DNA of 64,000 nucleotides, from contig CANNZV010000439.1 in assembly GCA_947561585.1 (NCBI GenBank), forward strand, positions 62,001-126,000. The letters run 5' to 3'. The stretch comes from Caprella mutica (lineage: Eukaryota > Arthropoda > Malacostraca > Amphipoda > Caprellidae). Positions 8,901 through 20,500 of the stretch are shown one piece after another. Position numbers and translations under genes: made by a program. The notes beneath the pieces are model-generated. The model had not been told where the DNA came from. It did no database searches and worked only from the letters and a program-made list of their open reading frames with translations. How positions within the stretch are numbered: the first letter of the stretch is position 1; each line of letters begins with the position of its first letter.

Positions 8901-11587
8901 TCATTTGCATTGTGAGATGGAACTGGTTTTCTATGGCTATCGAAATCATCAACACTCCTATATCCTCTTCTATCTTTGTCGAGTCTCAGTGTGTCGCCAC
9001 CGTATCCTAATCTGTTGCGACGTTCCTCTCTACTTATTGTGTTTGTTTGGTAATCAGTTCGGTTTTCGTATCCAGAGCGATCATTTTGGAACGAATCGGT
9101 GCTCCTAACACGGCGACGACGACCATCGTGAGATTCATTCGACGAATAATCACTCCGAACATAATTTAATTTCTCTGTTGATGCTCCACGGTTGATCCTA
9201 TTTGGTTTTGGTGCTGAGCGAAGAGTTCTTTCCCTAGATGAGTCTCTAGTATATCTTGGATCACCTGAAACCTCATCATGCGAGTTTCGATCGCGAGACT
9301 GCGATCTTGAATCGTACGATTTTGATCGAGGGGCCTTAGGAGATTTTGCTTTTTCTTCCCCTTTGTATTCAGTAAATCGATTCAAAGGATCGTCCTTTTC
9401 CTTATTCTGAGGTTTAGGATCGTAGAAGAATTTGATTTTAATACGTTTTTTCTTCTTATCTTTTATAGTATCTTTATTTTTCTTATCCTTCCCCTTGAAT
9501 TTTAAAGTCCCTCTCGAGAAGAACGTTTCATTCTCCTTTTCCTTCTTTTCTGAAATAGATTTAACTTTTTCAGTGGTATTTTTCTTGACAGGCTCAGGAG
9601 AAATTGTCTTACGGTTTTCATCACGAATGGGTTTTTCTCTTAACGGTTTAGTGGGTTTGGATCTCTCTTCACTGTAGGCTCTTTCCTCAGTGTGTTTAAC
9701 AACATTTCTTTGTGAGTATTGATTACTAGTTTGTAAAGTGGAAGCTTTCTTGTCAGATTTATTAGACAAGACTAGTTTTCTATCTCCATGTTGATCAAAC
9801 TCGACACTCAATGCATCTACTTCATCCAAAGTTAGAGGACGCATACCATTCTCGTTCTGCACCTTATTCCGGTGGTATCTTTCATACTCTTTCTCTTCCC
9901 ATTCCTCGGCGTCATGTTCTTCTTGCAAACGTCCTTCTCTGAGAACTTGATTCCGAATCTTCGTCATGGGGTCTGATCGTCGTTTGTATTCGTACTCTGA
10001 ATCTGAAGCATCTGATAAAAGAGGTATGTGAGGTCGATGTGTCTTCTGGTGGTTGAATACTTTTCTTCGAGGTGGAGAAGGACTTCTATCAAACCGGCCA
10101 AACCCGTGATTAATTTGTCTGACTAAGTCAGTAGAGGTGAGGTCAGCTGTTGGACTACCAAGGTCTTTATTTGCAGGGTTGTAATTTTCATAATGGCGGT
10201 CAAGAGGAGGAAGTGGTGCTACGCCCTTAGGGTGCCTTCCCCGGTTCGAAATTTTTGCTGCACCATCAGTTTGAATCCCGATTGAGGACATGTTCATGTT
10301 ATTATTCAAAGAATTGTTTTTAGAGGTGATATCATCTCTTGATAAATGAAGTCCGTAGTCGTTGTATCTATTACTTTTGGATGCATTATTTTGAACATTG
10401 AATGTTTCATAAACATCATCATCTTCGTCATACCTATTTCTATCTTGTTTATCTTCAGTTATTATAATTTTGGCTGAATAATCAGAATCCGTACTGAGAC
10501 GCTGGGTCAAACCATGTTTATTAACTTGTGCATACATATCTTCAATATTTTTGTTAGTCTTCGTCGGAAGTGATTTTTCAGATATATTAACTGAAGAAGG
10601 TTTAGAATAACCTAGACTATGTGAATTTCTGGATCTATTTCTTCTTGGAGGAGCAATTCTTGGTTGTGATGCAGCTTCGTAATGTAGATTATTTGAGTCT
10701 GGATCTTCACTATGTCTTCGAATCAACTGACTGACTTTCGGTCTCTTATTATAATTTGTATGACTGGATGAATCCGAATCGGAGTAACTAGGCAGATCTC
10801 CTACAGATTTATATCCTGACAAATTAGAGCTTTTATGTTCTACGTCAAGGAGATTATCAGCTGATACGTGATTATTTTTGCTGTACAGTGTTCTGGGTTG
10901 TTTCGCAGCTTGGATGATGTTAGTATTTTTCTCTTCTAAAAGATTATCATAAGATTTATAATTACCGTGGCCTAATCCGTTAGGAATATTGTTATGATTA
11001 TAGTGTGTGCCGGTCAAGTCTGGAACAGACTGGTGCCTATACCGATAATAACTCTCACTGTCAGAATCAGACTGTAAACTATTTCGACCTCTATTGTTCT
11101 CTCTTTTGTTCACATCAGCTTTCAAGTGTCTGATGATTGGGTTTGTTATTCTATTGTAATTGAGGGTATTCAGTGGTGGGTCACCATTACGATTCTGATT
11201 ATTTTGAGATCGATCAAGTGACTTGCTGGAGAAATCCTTGTACTTCTTGCTTGGCAGAGGCGACGCTTCACAGTTTATACTGTCTACCAAATTGACAAGT
11301 TTTGCAGCCTCTTTTTCCAACTGCTCTGCAGTAAGGTTATTCTTTTGAAGCTTCACAGGAGCACATCTGTCCCATTCGTCGAGTGCCTTGGATTTAGAAG
11401 GGGGTAGTGGCTGATTATTGTGATTGGAAGGCTTAACTCCTCTGGGTATATGTTTGACTCCCACGTCGTTATTGAAAGAAACTCGCTTGTCTGAGCGTTC
11501 AGACTTTAGGGAATCGTTCCTAGATAGACTAGGCACTATCAGGTGTTTGTTGTCAGGTGGGGGGACTGGAGAAGAAACTGCTGGCAT
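5453..11587 (-). CDS. Large charged, probably disordered protein (1452 aa), five coding exons
   Basis: The only intact gene in the window. The exons on the minus strand are 11587-8657, 8432-8184, 7508-7179, 6391-6001 and 5910-5453. They sum to 4359 nt, exactly 1453 codons with the stop, and every junction has a GT-AG pair in frame (phases 0, 0, 0, 1). I do not recognise the family. The protein is rich in Ser, Arg, Asp, Asn and Lys and has no transmembrane segment, signal peptide or folded domain I can identify. Visible features include a KRVSF motif at residues 34-38 (PP1-docking type), many SDSDS acidic serine clusters, basophilic sites (RRHSED, RRRSTF), a Lys-rich stretch near residue 715 (KKKKRIKIKFFYDP), a helical charged segment near 550, a K-rich plus PWPWSF patch in exon 3 and a basic C-terminus. 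It is plausibly a cytoskeletal, cortical or nuclear scaffold, which is inference. GC is clearly higher than in the introns. Confidence 0.88.
6001..6391 (-). CDS. Coding exon 4
   Basis: 391 nt, entering in phase 0 and leaving in phase 1. The acceptor is TTTTTCTCCCAG|GCT. The donor CGAG|GTTAGT is weaker than the others but is the only one that keeps the frame into exon 5. It encodes an Arg/Asp/Ser-rich segment with GSSGSSPPG and RSPSFKQRYFGDSDTD. Confidence 0.83.
6392..7178 (-). other. Intron between coding exons 3 and 4
   Basis: AT-rich, 787 bp, with GTGAGT...CCCAG ends. Nothing else is recognisable in it. Confidence 0.75.
7179..7508 (-). CDS. Coding exon 3
   Basis: 330 nt, 110 codons, phase 0 at both ends. 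The acceptor is ATTTTATTCAG|CCA and the donor GAT|GTGAGT. It encodes a very basic stretch (KKTKKKKRKPWPWSFLG), which could serve as a nuclear localisation or membrane/RNA-contact patch, followed by a Ser/Arg-rich tail. Confidence 0.85.
7509..8183 (-). other. Intron between coding exons 2 and 3
   Basis: AT-rich, 675 bp, with GTAAGA...CAG ends. Nothing else is recognisable in it. Confidence 0.75.
8184..8432 (-). CDS. Coding exon 2
   Basis: 249 nt, 83 codons, phase 0 at both ends. The acceptor is TTTTTACTCTTCAG|GAC and the donor AAACGG|GTAAGA. It begins DSDEKQERVMRQRKKFL, a likely amphipathic helix, and ends LDVKR. If the following intron were retained, the frame would add RVRFDE-type residues and stop within the intron. 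Confidence 0.85.
8657..11587 (-). CDS. Coding exon 1 of the large charged protein
   Basis: 2931 nt, 977 codons. The ATG at 11587-11585 has a CAACATG context and an in-frame TAG 36-31 nt upstream, which fixes the start if the exon is as drawn. The open frame runs nine codons past the splice site to a stop, but the donor TCCG|GTAAGT at 8656 is strong and the next acceptor restores the frame. The exon contains the KRVSF motif, the Asn-rich middle and the Lys-rich block. Confidence 0.88.
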
Positions 11588-11642
11588 GTTGGGGGCCTGA
11601 GCTCCCTTGTTTCTCTTCTACATGCCTAACACAACTCCACAT
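11553..11642 (-). promoter_or_regulatory. Overlapping upstream ORF
   Basis: The ATG at 11642-11640 opens 29 codons in another frame and ends at TGA 11555-11553, inside the main coding region and beyond its ATG. Ribosomes that start here cannot reinitiate at the main ATG in the usual forward direction, so the uORF should reduce main-frame output. Its start context (CATATGT) is weak, which favours leaky scanning. Confidence 0.55.
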
Positions 11643-11668
11643 ATGCCGAGAGAATGCAGAGTAGCAAC
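11588..11668 (-). other. 5' UTR part of the start exon
   Basis: The acceptor TTTTTGTTCCAG|GTTGC sets the exon edge at 11668. The 81-nt leader holds two ATGs before the main start: ATGTAG (11623-11618, a minimal start-stop) and the ATG at 11642. It implies at least one further non-coding exon upstream, beyond the AT-rich intron that begins at 11669. Confidence 0.6.
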
Positions 11669-13645
11669 CTGGAACAAAAAGAAGGTGAAGTTAATACCAT
11701 ATAAAGAGAACTCTCGATGAATGGACCACTCAATAACTTGATTTAGTAAATAAGCATGTGTTGCCAGATCAGATATGAATAACAGTCTTCCCTAATCTCA
11801 ATTGTGCTCCATATACGGCACTGGGTAATTGGCCGGCACTGGTTAAAAGAAGTCTGCAAAAATAACTACTGGCTATAAACAATGAAGCACAAATGGCAAA
11901 ATCTGATTTCTTAAAGAGGTCGCCTAGTATAATAATAGCGTGAGAGCTGAAGGAAGTATTAATGCGTGTCAAAAGTCGATAAGTCGTTATAAGCATTGCC
12001 CTAGGGATATCAAATCGATGTATTTCGTGCAAATGTATGATGCAATGCACTAACCCAGTGAAGCCCGAGTGGTGAGCATGACGTCAAAGAACATACACGG
12101 TAATGATAGTACTTTTCTGACACAAACTGTTATTTAAACCAGTTCAAGAATTGGGTTTAAAAGTTTGTGATAACTATATTTGCATTGTAAAGCTGCTTTG
12201 ATTTAAGTAGATGCGGGTTTTGTAGCCATTGGATACTTTCATTTTGTTGAATAGAGATGTTGCTAAGAATTTTAATAATAGCGCTGTAAATTCAGGATAA
12301 TTTGCATATTCTGTTTGTTATTGCTGAGATAATTGCTAAATTAAAATATATTATTATAAGAACAGGATATGTACCTAAAAATTCTCTTTTTGATTTACAA
12401 AAGTCATTATTAAGACAAGGACTGGAGACCTAGGGCTGCATATTAAGATATTGACTTAATTACTGAAATGATACCTATCGGCTAACACTCATGTATTTCA
12501 ATCTTGTAATTTTTTACTTAAATAAAAGAACTAATAAATGCTTTCAGTTTTCCAAACTGAATTTGCCATCTCATGAATATTAATTATTAGCCAAAATCAG
12601 TCGGTGGTTGAGTGTTGTTTCAATGGAAGTCAATGCATAGAGAATGAACTGAAGATACGATTACTGGAAATACTTTCACAAGTGAGTATTGATAACCATC
12701 GCAACATCTAAGATAAAAACAACTCAGATAAGTAAAAACAAAGAGAGATTCTACCAAAGAAGATTGAAAGAGAGCTAGAATGAAAGAATAAAGTATAATT
12801 GAACCTTAAAATAAATCGAGAGTGAAAAGATGAATTTATGAGTGTAAACTAAAAAGGGTAAATATTCGATATTTACAAATAAACTAAAATAAGATCGAAA
12901 TAATAGCTAAAAGGAAAAAAAACTGGAAGTGCATGGTCATGTATTATTCAAAATATGTCCGAGAGAGACTATAACATTACATTAAAAAGAATAAAAAAGT
13001 GTATTGAAAACAAGTAATTACGTAAATTATTTATTTGATGAAAGTATATTTAAAAATAATTTCAAGGTAATTCCTTATAGCAGTTCGATAATTGAAACCG
13101 ACAAAACCTGCACAAAGTTTTAGAGAGATATCAATGCAGTTAGAATAGTGATCTCTATCCTGAAGACTATATTATATATACATCAAAACTAAGACTGAGC
13201 ATGCTCTTACATTTTTAAATAGAGAAGCTTCGAATTGATCGAATACGATCATATTTTTGAGATAGTATCAACTATGCAAGTTTGAAGTTCAAACTAAAAA
13301 GAATTGATTTTTCAGTTTTAGAAACTGGTTTCAGACAAGTGTTGGTTTTATCAGTAAGCTCTTCTTCGTACGTTCTGTCACGAAGGAATCGCGTTAGATC
13401 GTGACATCGAAAGGTAAAACGTACAAAATACACTATGCAAATAATTAAAATAAACAAAAATATTTAAAAAAATAAATTATTGAATAAAATGAAAGATAAC
13501 CATACATAATGTATTATTTAGAAAGTTCCTCGATGCGTTCAAAGAGTAATCACTGTTTTGAAACATTGTTAATAGGTAATGTAAAGTCATGTAAAAGTGA
13601 TAGGGTGAAGCAGAGTAGGTACATTAAGGTGGCCTTTGACCTCAC
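11669..13645 (-). other. 5' intron sequence, AT-rich
   Basis: No exon or repeat that I can support. One perfect TGACGTCA (CREB/ATF-type) site lies at 12079-12086. Confidence 0.5.
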
Positions 13646-14109
13646 GAAACTAGAACTGACCATCTACAAATGAAACTAGAACTGACCATCTAAAAATGAA
13701 ACTAGAACTGACCATCTAATAAATGAAATTAGAACTGACCATCTAAAAAAGAAAGTGTGAAACTAAAACTGACCATCTAAAAAGAAAGTATGAAACTAAA
13801 ACTGACCATCTACAAAGGAAAGTATGAAACTAAAACTGACCATCTGCAAATGAAACTAGAACTGACCATATACAAATGAAATTAGAACTGACCATCTACA
13901 AATGAAATTAGAACTGACCATCTACAAATGAAATTAGAACTGACCATCTACAAATGAAATTAGAACTGACCATCTACAAATGAAATTAGAACTGACCATC
14001 TACAAATGAAATTAGAACTGACCATCTACAAATGAAATTAGAACTGACCATCTACAAATGAAATTAGAACTGACCATCTACAAATGAAATTAGAACTGAC
14101 CATCTACAA
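13646..14109 (+). repeat. About 26-bp minisatellite, 17 copies
   Basis: Tandem units around AGAACTGACCATCTACAAAT. Copies on the 5' side vary in length and sequence (AAAAAGAAAGTGTG insertions), while the last nine or so are nearly identical, showing homogenisation toward the 3' end. Confidence 0.95.
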
Positions 14110-14164
14110 GTGTCATGTAGATACTAACAACCATATTTCTACAAATTTACATCACGGTGCAACT

Positions 14165-14395
14165 CCTTTATATAATGAAGTCCTGTACAGTGTACAGTGA
14201 ACTATCCTGATTAGTAGAGTCCTGAGAAATGAACAAGTACCCTGTATAATGGATGAATTTTAAAAAAGGTACCTATTTTGTGTAGTCTGCAATAAAATCA
14301 ATCAGTTTTCTGTGGATTTCTTGACTCTTCTACACTGAAGTAAGCTCTATATTGTGAACTAGTTGTAGTTCATTATAGAGGAGCTCTACTCTATT
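14165..14395. mobile_element. Degraded MITE of the 23020 type
   Basis: It begins near AACTCCTTTATATAATGAAG and ends near TCATTATAGAGGAGCTCTACT, which match the two ends of the intact element at 23020-23230 with substitutions. The middle shares the GAACAAGT/AAAATA pattern only loosely. Confidence 0.5.
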
Positions 14396-15699
14396 CGATT
14401 GTAAATATATAAAGATATGTTTTGAAGTGACAAAAATATAGATTAACTCCCATAATATTCGAGAAAGAAAGTGAAGTGTTGAGGTTCATTTATCATCTTT
14501 ACATTAAATCTAATGAGTAAGCAGTTCTGTAAATAGTATCAGTCATTCTAGCCACGGAATGACGCAGGTAATATTGCATGAGCTGCGCCCATAGCTCATA
14601 TTTGCTGATCGAGATTAGGTAATAACCATTCCTACTATCAAAGCCTGCATCTACCGTTATGATACACAAGATGAAATGCAAGCCAATACCTAAATGTCAA
14701 GAAATGTTAATGTAAGCAATGGTCAGTTTAAAGGACATACCTACCTACTTCAACTTAAAAAAACTTGCCTGAAGAGGTAACATCAAGGCTGATTGCAATT
14801 GTTATTGAAGCAATAGTCTTTATTATCATTGTGCTATTGCATGAACTAGTTATAGGGTTACCTAATCTATTACTGTTCAAATATAAAGCTTATATCAATA
14901 AAACACATGATTGGGTTCAACAATGTATAATATTTATTCCATCAATCTATAAATAATTTTCTCTGATGACAGAATAAATTAATAAATCACGAGAGATTTA
15001 AGTTGTGACGTCAAAACGATCGGACAAACATTTCTCAGATCTCTTGACTTTGAATTACCAGATGGCATTGTTACACACGTGTTGTGTACACTTTAAACAA
15101 ACAAACAAATGAGCAGCAGCAAGCGCACCCTGAGCCATAAGGGACTCTGACGTCATACCTATTCACGAGAGCTAATCAATGCAGTGTATGAAGAGGTAGC
15201 TATTTAATTAATGAATTAAAGGTACAGGTAACTGTACATCATTTATATTTCCTTGCTTTGTGTAGAGTTAAAAATAGAATGAGATGTGAAAAATAGAAAT
15301 GCTAGGTAATTAACAAAATATTAATGTTGACCAGACGGAAATATTTGGAAATTCCTTTTCATAAACAAACAAGAGTAAGTTACAAGCTCATGAAAACCAG
15401 AAAAGGATAAAAAATCGTAATATTGATTGAGTTAGCTATAATTCGTTCTATAGTTCTGAACAAATGGCAATTTTCAGACAAATTTATAATTAAGTCTAGT
15501 ACCTAGTACATATTCGAATAAATTTACCTCAGAATTATTTATAAAATTGTAATTAGATTTACATGGTAGCTAAATCTAATCGAATACATCAATTTTGTTC
15601 ATTGTTTAACTGGTTACACGAATAAACAACAAACTTACAGTTTTCCTCCCTAACTATTCAATAGTGAAAAGTATCATGTAGCTTATCTAGTTTATATTA
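14396..15699. other. AT-rich stretch with two TGACGTCA sites
   Basis: No gene seen. There are perfect TGACGTCA sites at 15006-15013 and 15148-15155. The second lies in a short GC-richer patch (15105-15160). Confidence 0.4.
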
Positions 15700-16005
15700 T
15701 ATACCTAGTTTTTTTGAATGACTGGTGCCCAGATTATTTTGAAAAAAAAGTTACCTAGATTATTTTGAAAGAAAATGGTACCTAGTTTGTTTTGGCTATT
15801 TTAGTACCTAGTTTAGTTTAAATAACTTAGTAGCTAGTTAATTTGGAAAAATTTAGTAGAAAAGTTTGTTTTGAAATTTAGATACTTTTGTACATAATAA
15901 GGTGTTACCTATATATTATAGAACTTAAAATATTTTGAATTAATTAGTACCTAGTTAGTTTTTAAATACTGTAGTAGGCTACCTACTTTGTTTTTAGAAC
16001 AGAGT
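15700..16005 (+). repeat. Degenerate tandem repeat of GTACCTAGTTTGTTTT type
   Basis: At least seven spaced copies of TACCTAGTT or its variants followed by a T-rich stretch, with a spacing of roughly 35-45 bp. The copies have diverged much more than in the other arrays. Confidence 0.55.
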
Positions 16006-16599
16006 TCACGCAGGACACCTCAGAAGCTTGTTTGTGTACCACATAGTACCTAGTGTTATACCCTAGTTACTAGTACCTAGTGCTGACACCCTCTTCTGGC
16101 ATTTCCCGAACACAATCTTCCCACTCAATGCATTTTGGACTTAATTACTAGTAGAAGGTACCATCGAAGAAAAGAGTCACAGTGATAATTTTAATAAATC
16201 TTATAAATATGTCTTCACATACACAGACAAGTTAGAAAAAATGTATCTGCATTAGTAGGTACATTAGTATTAATTAATTTCAAAAACGTGTAATTTGTAA
16301 ACTGTGAAAAAATAATCACATATTTTTGATATTAAATTACGTGACTCAGTACCTAATTTAAAAAATGAATAAACTTATCGTAATAGAATATTTTTTAATA
16401 TATTTCGCCATTGTAAAGATCCAATATTTACTGTCAGAGATTTGAATTTATCTACACTTATTTTGTATAAATTATAGTGTGACACGGTGAATTTAGTTAG
16501 TTTCTATTATTATTGATAGACCGCTTTCGGTAAATCTGATAAATAGGAACTACGAATTCTCTATGAAAATGATTCATAGAAAAGGAAAGCACAGGATAT

Positions 16600-16800
16600 G
16601 AACATTTTCCCCACAATCTCTTCGCACCGATGCATTTGGTCTCTAAAAGGACTGACGCCGAATGCAGCCTAACGGTCAATACCCGCCCCTACATGGGCAT
16701 TTCGGTCCAACAACCCACGCCAGTAGAGAGAGTGGTGGGCGGCCAACAGAAGAATCTGGCAGTCAAGATGATGATAGATAGGCATATTCTACGGCAGAGA
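16600..16800. other. GC-richer patch, possible regulatory region
   Basis: CpG- and GC-richer than its flanks (GGTGGGCGGCC, GGGGCGGG on the minus strand), with GAGAGAG. On the minus strand TCAGTC near 16655-16650 fits the arthropod initiator consensus TCAGTY. No downstream donor is convincing. The ORFs across it (16630-16839 plus, 16497-16679 minus) are not recognised. Confidence 0.25.
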
Positions 16801-17532
16801 TTAGCATGTTACGCTTTTCACTTCATTACCTATGAATAAACCTTTAGTTACTGATGCGTTACTACGACTACGTGGGTTGCAACTTGCAACATCTAAAACT
16901 TAAACTTTTATTTATGCAATTTGCAGTTTCTTTCTTAAAAGTCATATTAAATTATATTTATTATGATAATCAAAAATATAAGCCATTTGTTAATTGCACT
17001 TCGAATAAAAGGTCCAAAGCTTTAAATTTCGCAGCGTTTCTTTAACGTATTATGGGTGAATTGAAGAGTTAAATCATTCTCTAATAATACGTTATTTCCG
17101 AATCCATCTTATGATCAGACAGTCCAGTTTGCTAAACTCCCGATCTACCTAAACCTTTCTAATTGATGGGAAGGGGCACTAGTGTAGATGCTGATGGAGA
17201 TATACGACATGGTGAACAGCAGGGTATGAAAGCAACACAAATCTGTTAACTTTCCATGAGTGAATTGTAATGAACTTTGAAGAGAAGTAATCTAGTAGTA
17301 GACTTCAACTTGCTTGCTGTATAGCTATATCTAGAAGTGTTTTTGAAGACAGTATTTGATATCATTCTTTGAATGTAGGAGAACGTCACCGTACCCGGAC
17401 AGTAGGTGTTATAAGTCATGGTAATTTAGAAAGTTTCCACCCACTATCAGAGTACAATGAGTGTCCGAATATTGCGACGTTCCACTATGGTTAAGACAAA
17501 ATTCATTGTTATAATTTTCCTCTATAACTTAC

Positions 17533-17579
17533 CATGTAGGGAAGATGAACGGAAGCAGAGAGCAATCTGTTGCTGGTAT
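17533..17579 (-). other. Candidate 47-bp non-coding exon
   Basis: On the minus strand a long T-rich tract ends in ATTCATTTCAG|ATACC, and 47 nt later comes TACATG|GTAAGTTAT. Both sites are near-consensus. Splicing to the acceptor at 11668 would make ATG|GTTGCTACT, which reads 17 codons and stops at the TAG at 11620-11618. Its only ATG is the last three bases. Membership of the gene at 5.45-11.67 kb is inferred from strand, spacing and splice signals only. Confidence 0.4.
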
Positions 17580-20500
17580 CTGAAATGAATAAAAAATAAA
17601 AATGAAAAAAACCGTTAGGACAAAATGAAAAAGTTAATTGTATGTAATTACACGGTAGAATCAAGTAAGCCGATTATATCCCACTGAACCATGGAAGTCT
17701 CCACCCATTCCACACATAAATGGACAAATTTTTTATCTGCAGTGGGAGTTTCAATACTGGGAGATCATGGCAAGATGATAGGACAATCATATATCAATTT
17801 GTTTTTGTATCATCTGCATTGCAAACGAGACTACGCCCTTCACTAAGGATTACTTGGCAGATATATTGAATGGAATATACGGACAAGTGAATAAGATGTA
17901 TCGAATCTGAGAAATTATATATAATGCCGAAAGTAAATATACAGGTACAATTTTTTTGTAGGTTGCTGCAGATATGCTATGGTTTCTATTTTGATATAAT
18001 AGAAGATAAAACTAATGGTCAATATATTAAAATACTAAATTATATTCTCTATACCCTTGACTAATTCAAATTGATTGCTTTTGGTTAATAATCTAATTTA
18101 ACTTTAAACAATTGCAATCATGTTACTAATAATTAGAGCTTCAAATTCTCACGACTTAGCCATCAAGCAAATGGTTTACATGGTCAGTTAATGAAGCAGT
18201 GGTTAGTTTTTAACTACTGTTCTGAAATAGCCTTGATTTAAGAGCTTAATCAGTGAATTTGCAAAATAAATATAAAACTTCAAAAGAAAAGTTGTCGAAG
18301 AAGACCTTTTCATTTAAACGAAATACCTCCTTAATTATTGAAAGGTAATCAATCAGGTCTAAAAATGTAAAGGGTGTAAAAAGCGTCCATAGTGTTTATT
18401 TCTTGGCCAGTCTGCAATATATCGGTCAAACATGGTCTAATGTGACTAACTAGTGAACACACCGTGCCATTCCATTGTTCTTTTCCATTAGCTGAGAATA
18501 GAAAAGTGTCTCAGATAGCAGAGATTAAAGCATGTACCGGTTACAACACACTATCCCCAATGCGAAGAGCATTTAGCCGCCACTTTCTAGATCATTTCAC
18601 GCTATGAACCCGCCTTGGAAAGGGCGAAAAGCTTGAACATTTTGAAATATTAGAAAGTGTCTATTATTTGAACCGCAAGTTTACAGGAAGAATTTAATGC
18701 TACACTGTCAACATTATTTCATACAGTTTAAATCGAAAATAATTTTATATCGAAAAAAATTCACTATGAAAAGAAGTCATTATTGCCATTATTACATTAT
18801 TGCCAAATTTATTGCAGAAAAATTATCTTTTAGTCGTTATCTTTTAATTGGTTTGAGGCTTAACCTAGATAGCTAGGCAATGTATGACCGGAATATGAGT
18901 TTAGATGATTTCAGGGTAAGACTTGGATGCAGTATAACCGGAATATAGGTGCAGCATGCACTGAGTGAGGTCAGACCTCTTCACGAACTGATCAACTCCT
19001 ATCGTTCTGCTTAACCTAGACTGTGTGACGTAGTAATTAGTTCTGACGTATAAAATTTGTACTGTAAAGAAGAAAATTGAAATATATGAGTTATAACTTT
19101 ATATTAATTAAATTGTATTATATTCACTTAACAACAAATGGAAAGAATTTTACATTGAAAATATATAACAAATGCCATCATTTATATCAGTTGAAAAATA
19201 ATAGTCTGTGTTTGGTCTATTATTTTAATTATAGAACTACTTGAGATTTACCACATTGACCCAGAAACTTTACGTTTTTCGAAACAAAATGTACTGAATA
19301 GACTAGAGTATTTTACTAATTACTATCTTGTATCTAAAAATTCAAGTAAATCACAATAAAATCCTAACTATTACTTTAATCTTAGACATTTTAAAAATAA
19401 TATTATATTATATATTATACATTTTTATTTAATGGAAATAATATAAGTAGCTACCTTTCCTTTGATACGATCTTTTTGATATTTATGCATAGTTGCGCAG
19501 TCGAATTACCTGCATTAAAAGGTGAAGAAATGAGGAACTCAATGTAAGGATATTACAAAATTGTCATTCATAAATAAATCTTTAAGATTTGATAACAATC
19601 CTCCAGCTAACCATTAATAATTTTATCTAAAGAAATTAGCAAATCTCATTCAAATTGCAGTAATTAGCACACTAGTTAATTCATTTCTTACTTAATGTCC
19701 ATAACAACAAGAGACCCTTATTGTGCTCAAAAATAACATGACTTACCTCCACCCTTTAGTGAACTCCGACATTGATCATACTTGTTCTAGACATAGAGTT
19801 ATTGTGTCCATACTATGATGGATATAGCTACAGACACTGTATTTAATATCACTGAAATAGAGTGACCATATACAGGGTGTTGACCCCCCTGCTATGGTTT
19901 AATGTAAATCGTTTTAACTCATTAAATCTATCAGGGCCTGACCATTGGAAAAAACAGGTCACGAGTACAAGCTAGTCAGTCTTAAAGAGAGCAAGTAAAT
20001 AGCTATACCTTGAAGGTGAATATACTCTATTATTAATGTTTTGCCTGGCGTGTATATTGAACATTATAATAATATCATATTTTATAAACTAATACATTAG
20101 TTCAGTAAGTTATTGTACTTTCTAAAATAATTTATAGATTCTTTCGAAAGCAAGTACGGTAGTAGAGTCGGTAAAGATTGACTCACTAATAGGATTACCA
20201 CTCTTTTTCTCGGCGAGATGTACCGACAATGTCTAGTAGGAATTAGTATTATATTAGGTTAGTGCTAAAATTTAGATGGTTGTATTCTCGTAATAACTAT
20301 TAAATAACTTACAAATCAAAATATGGTGAACAATACTTATATAACTTATCAAAGTATATAACTTATCAAATTTTAATTTTATGGGACAATTATTACAAGA
20401 AACTATAATATTAATAAAAGAATAGATTAAAAATAATCTACTAATTACCACTCTTTATAAGTGTGAGGAATACAAATTCTCACATGCAAGGTTAAGGAGG

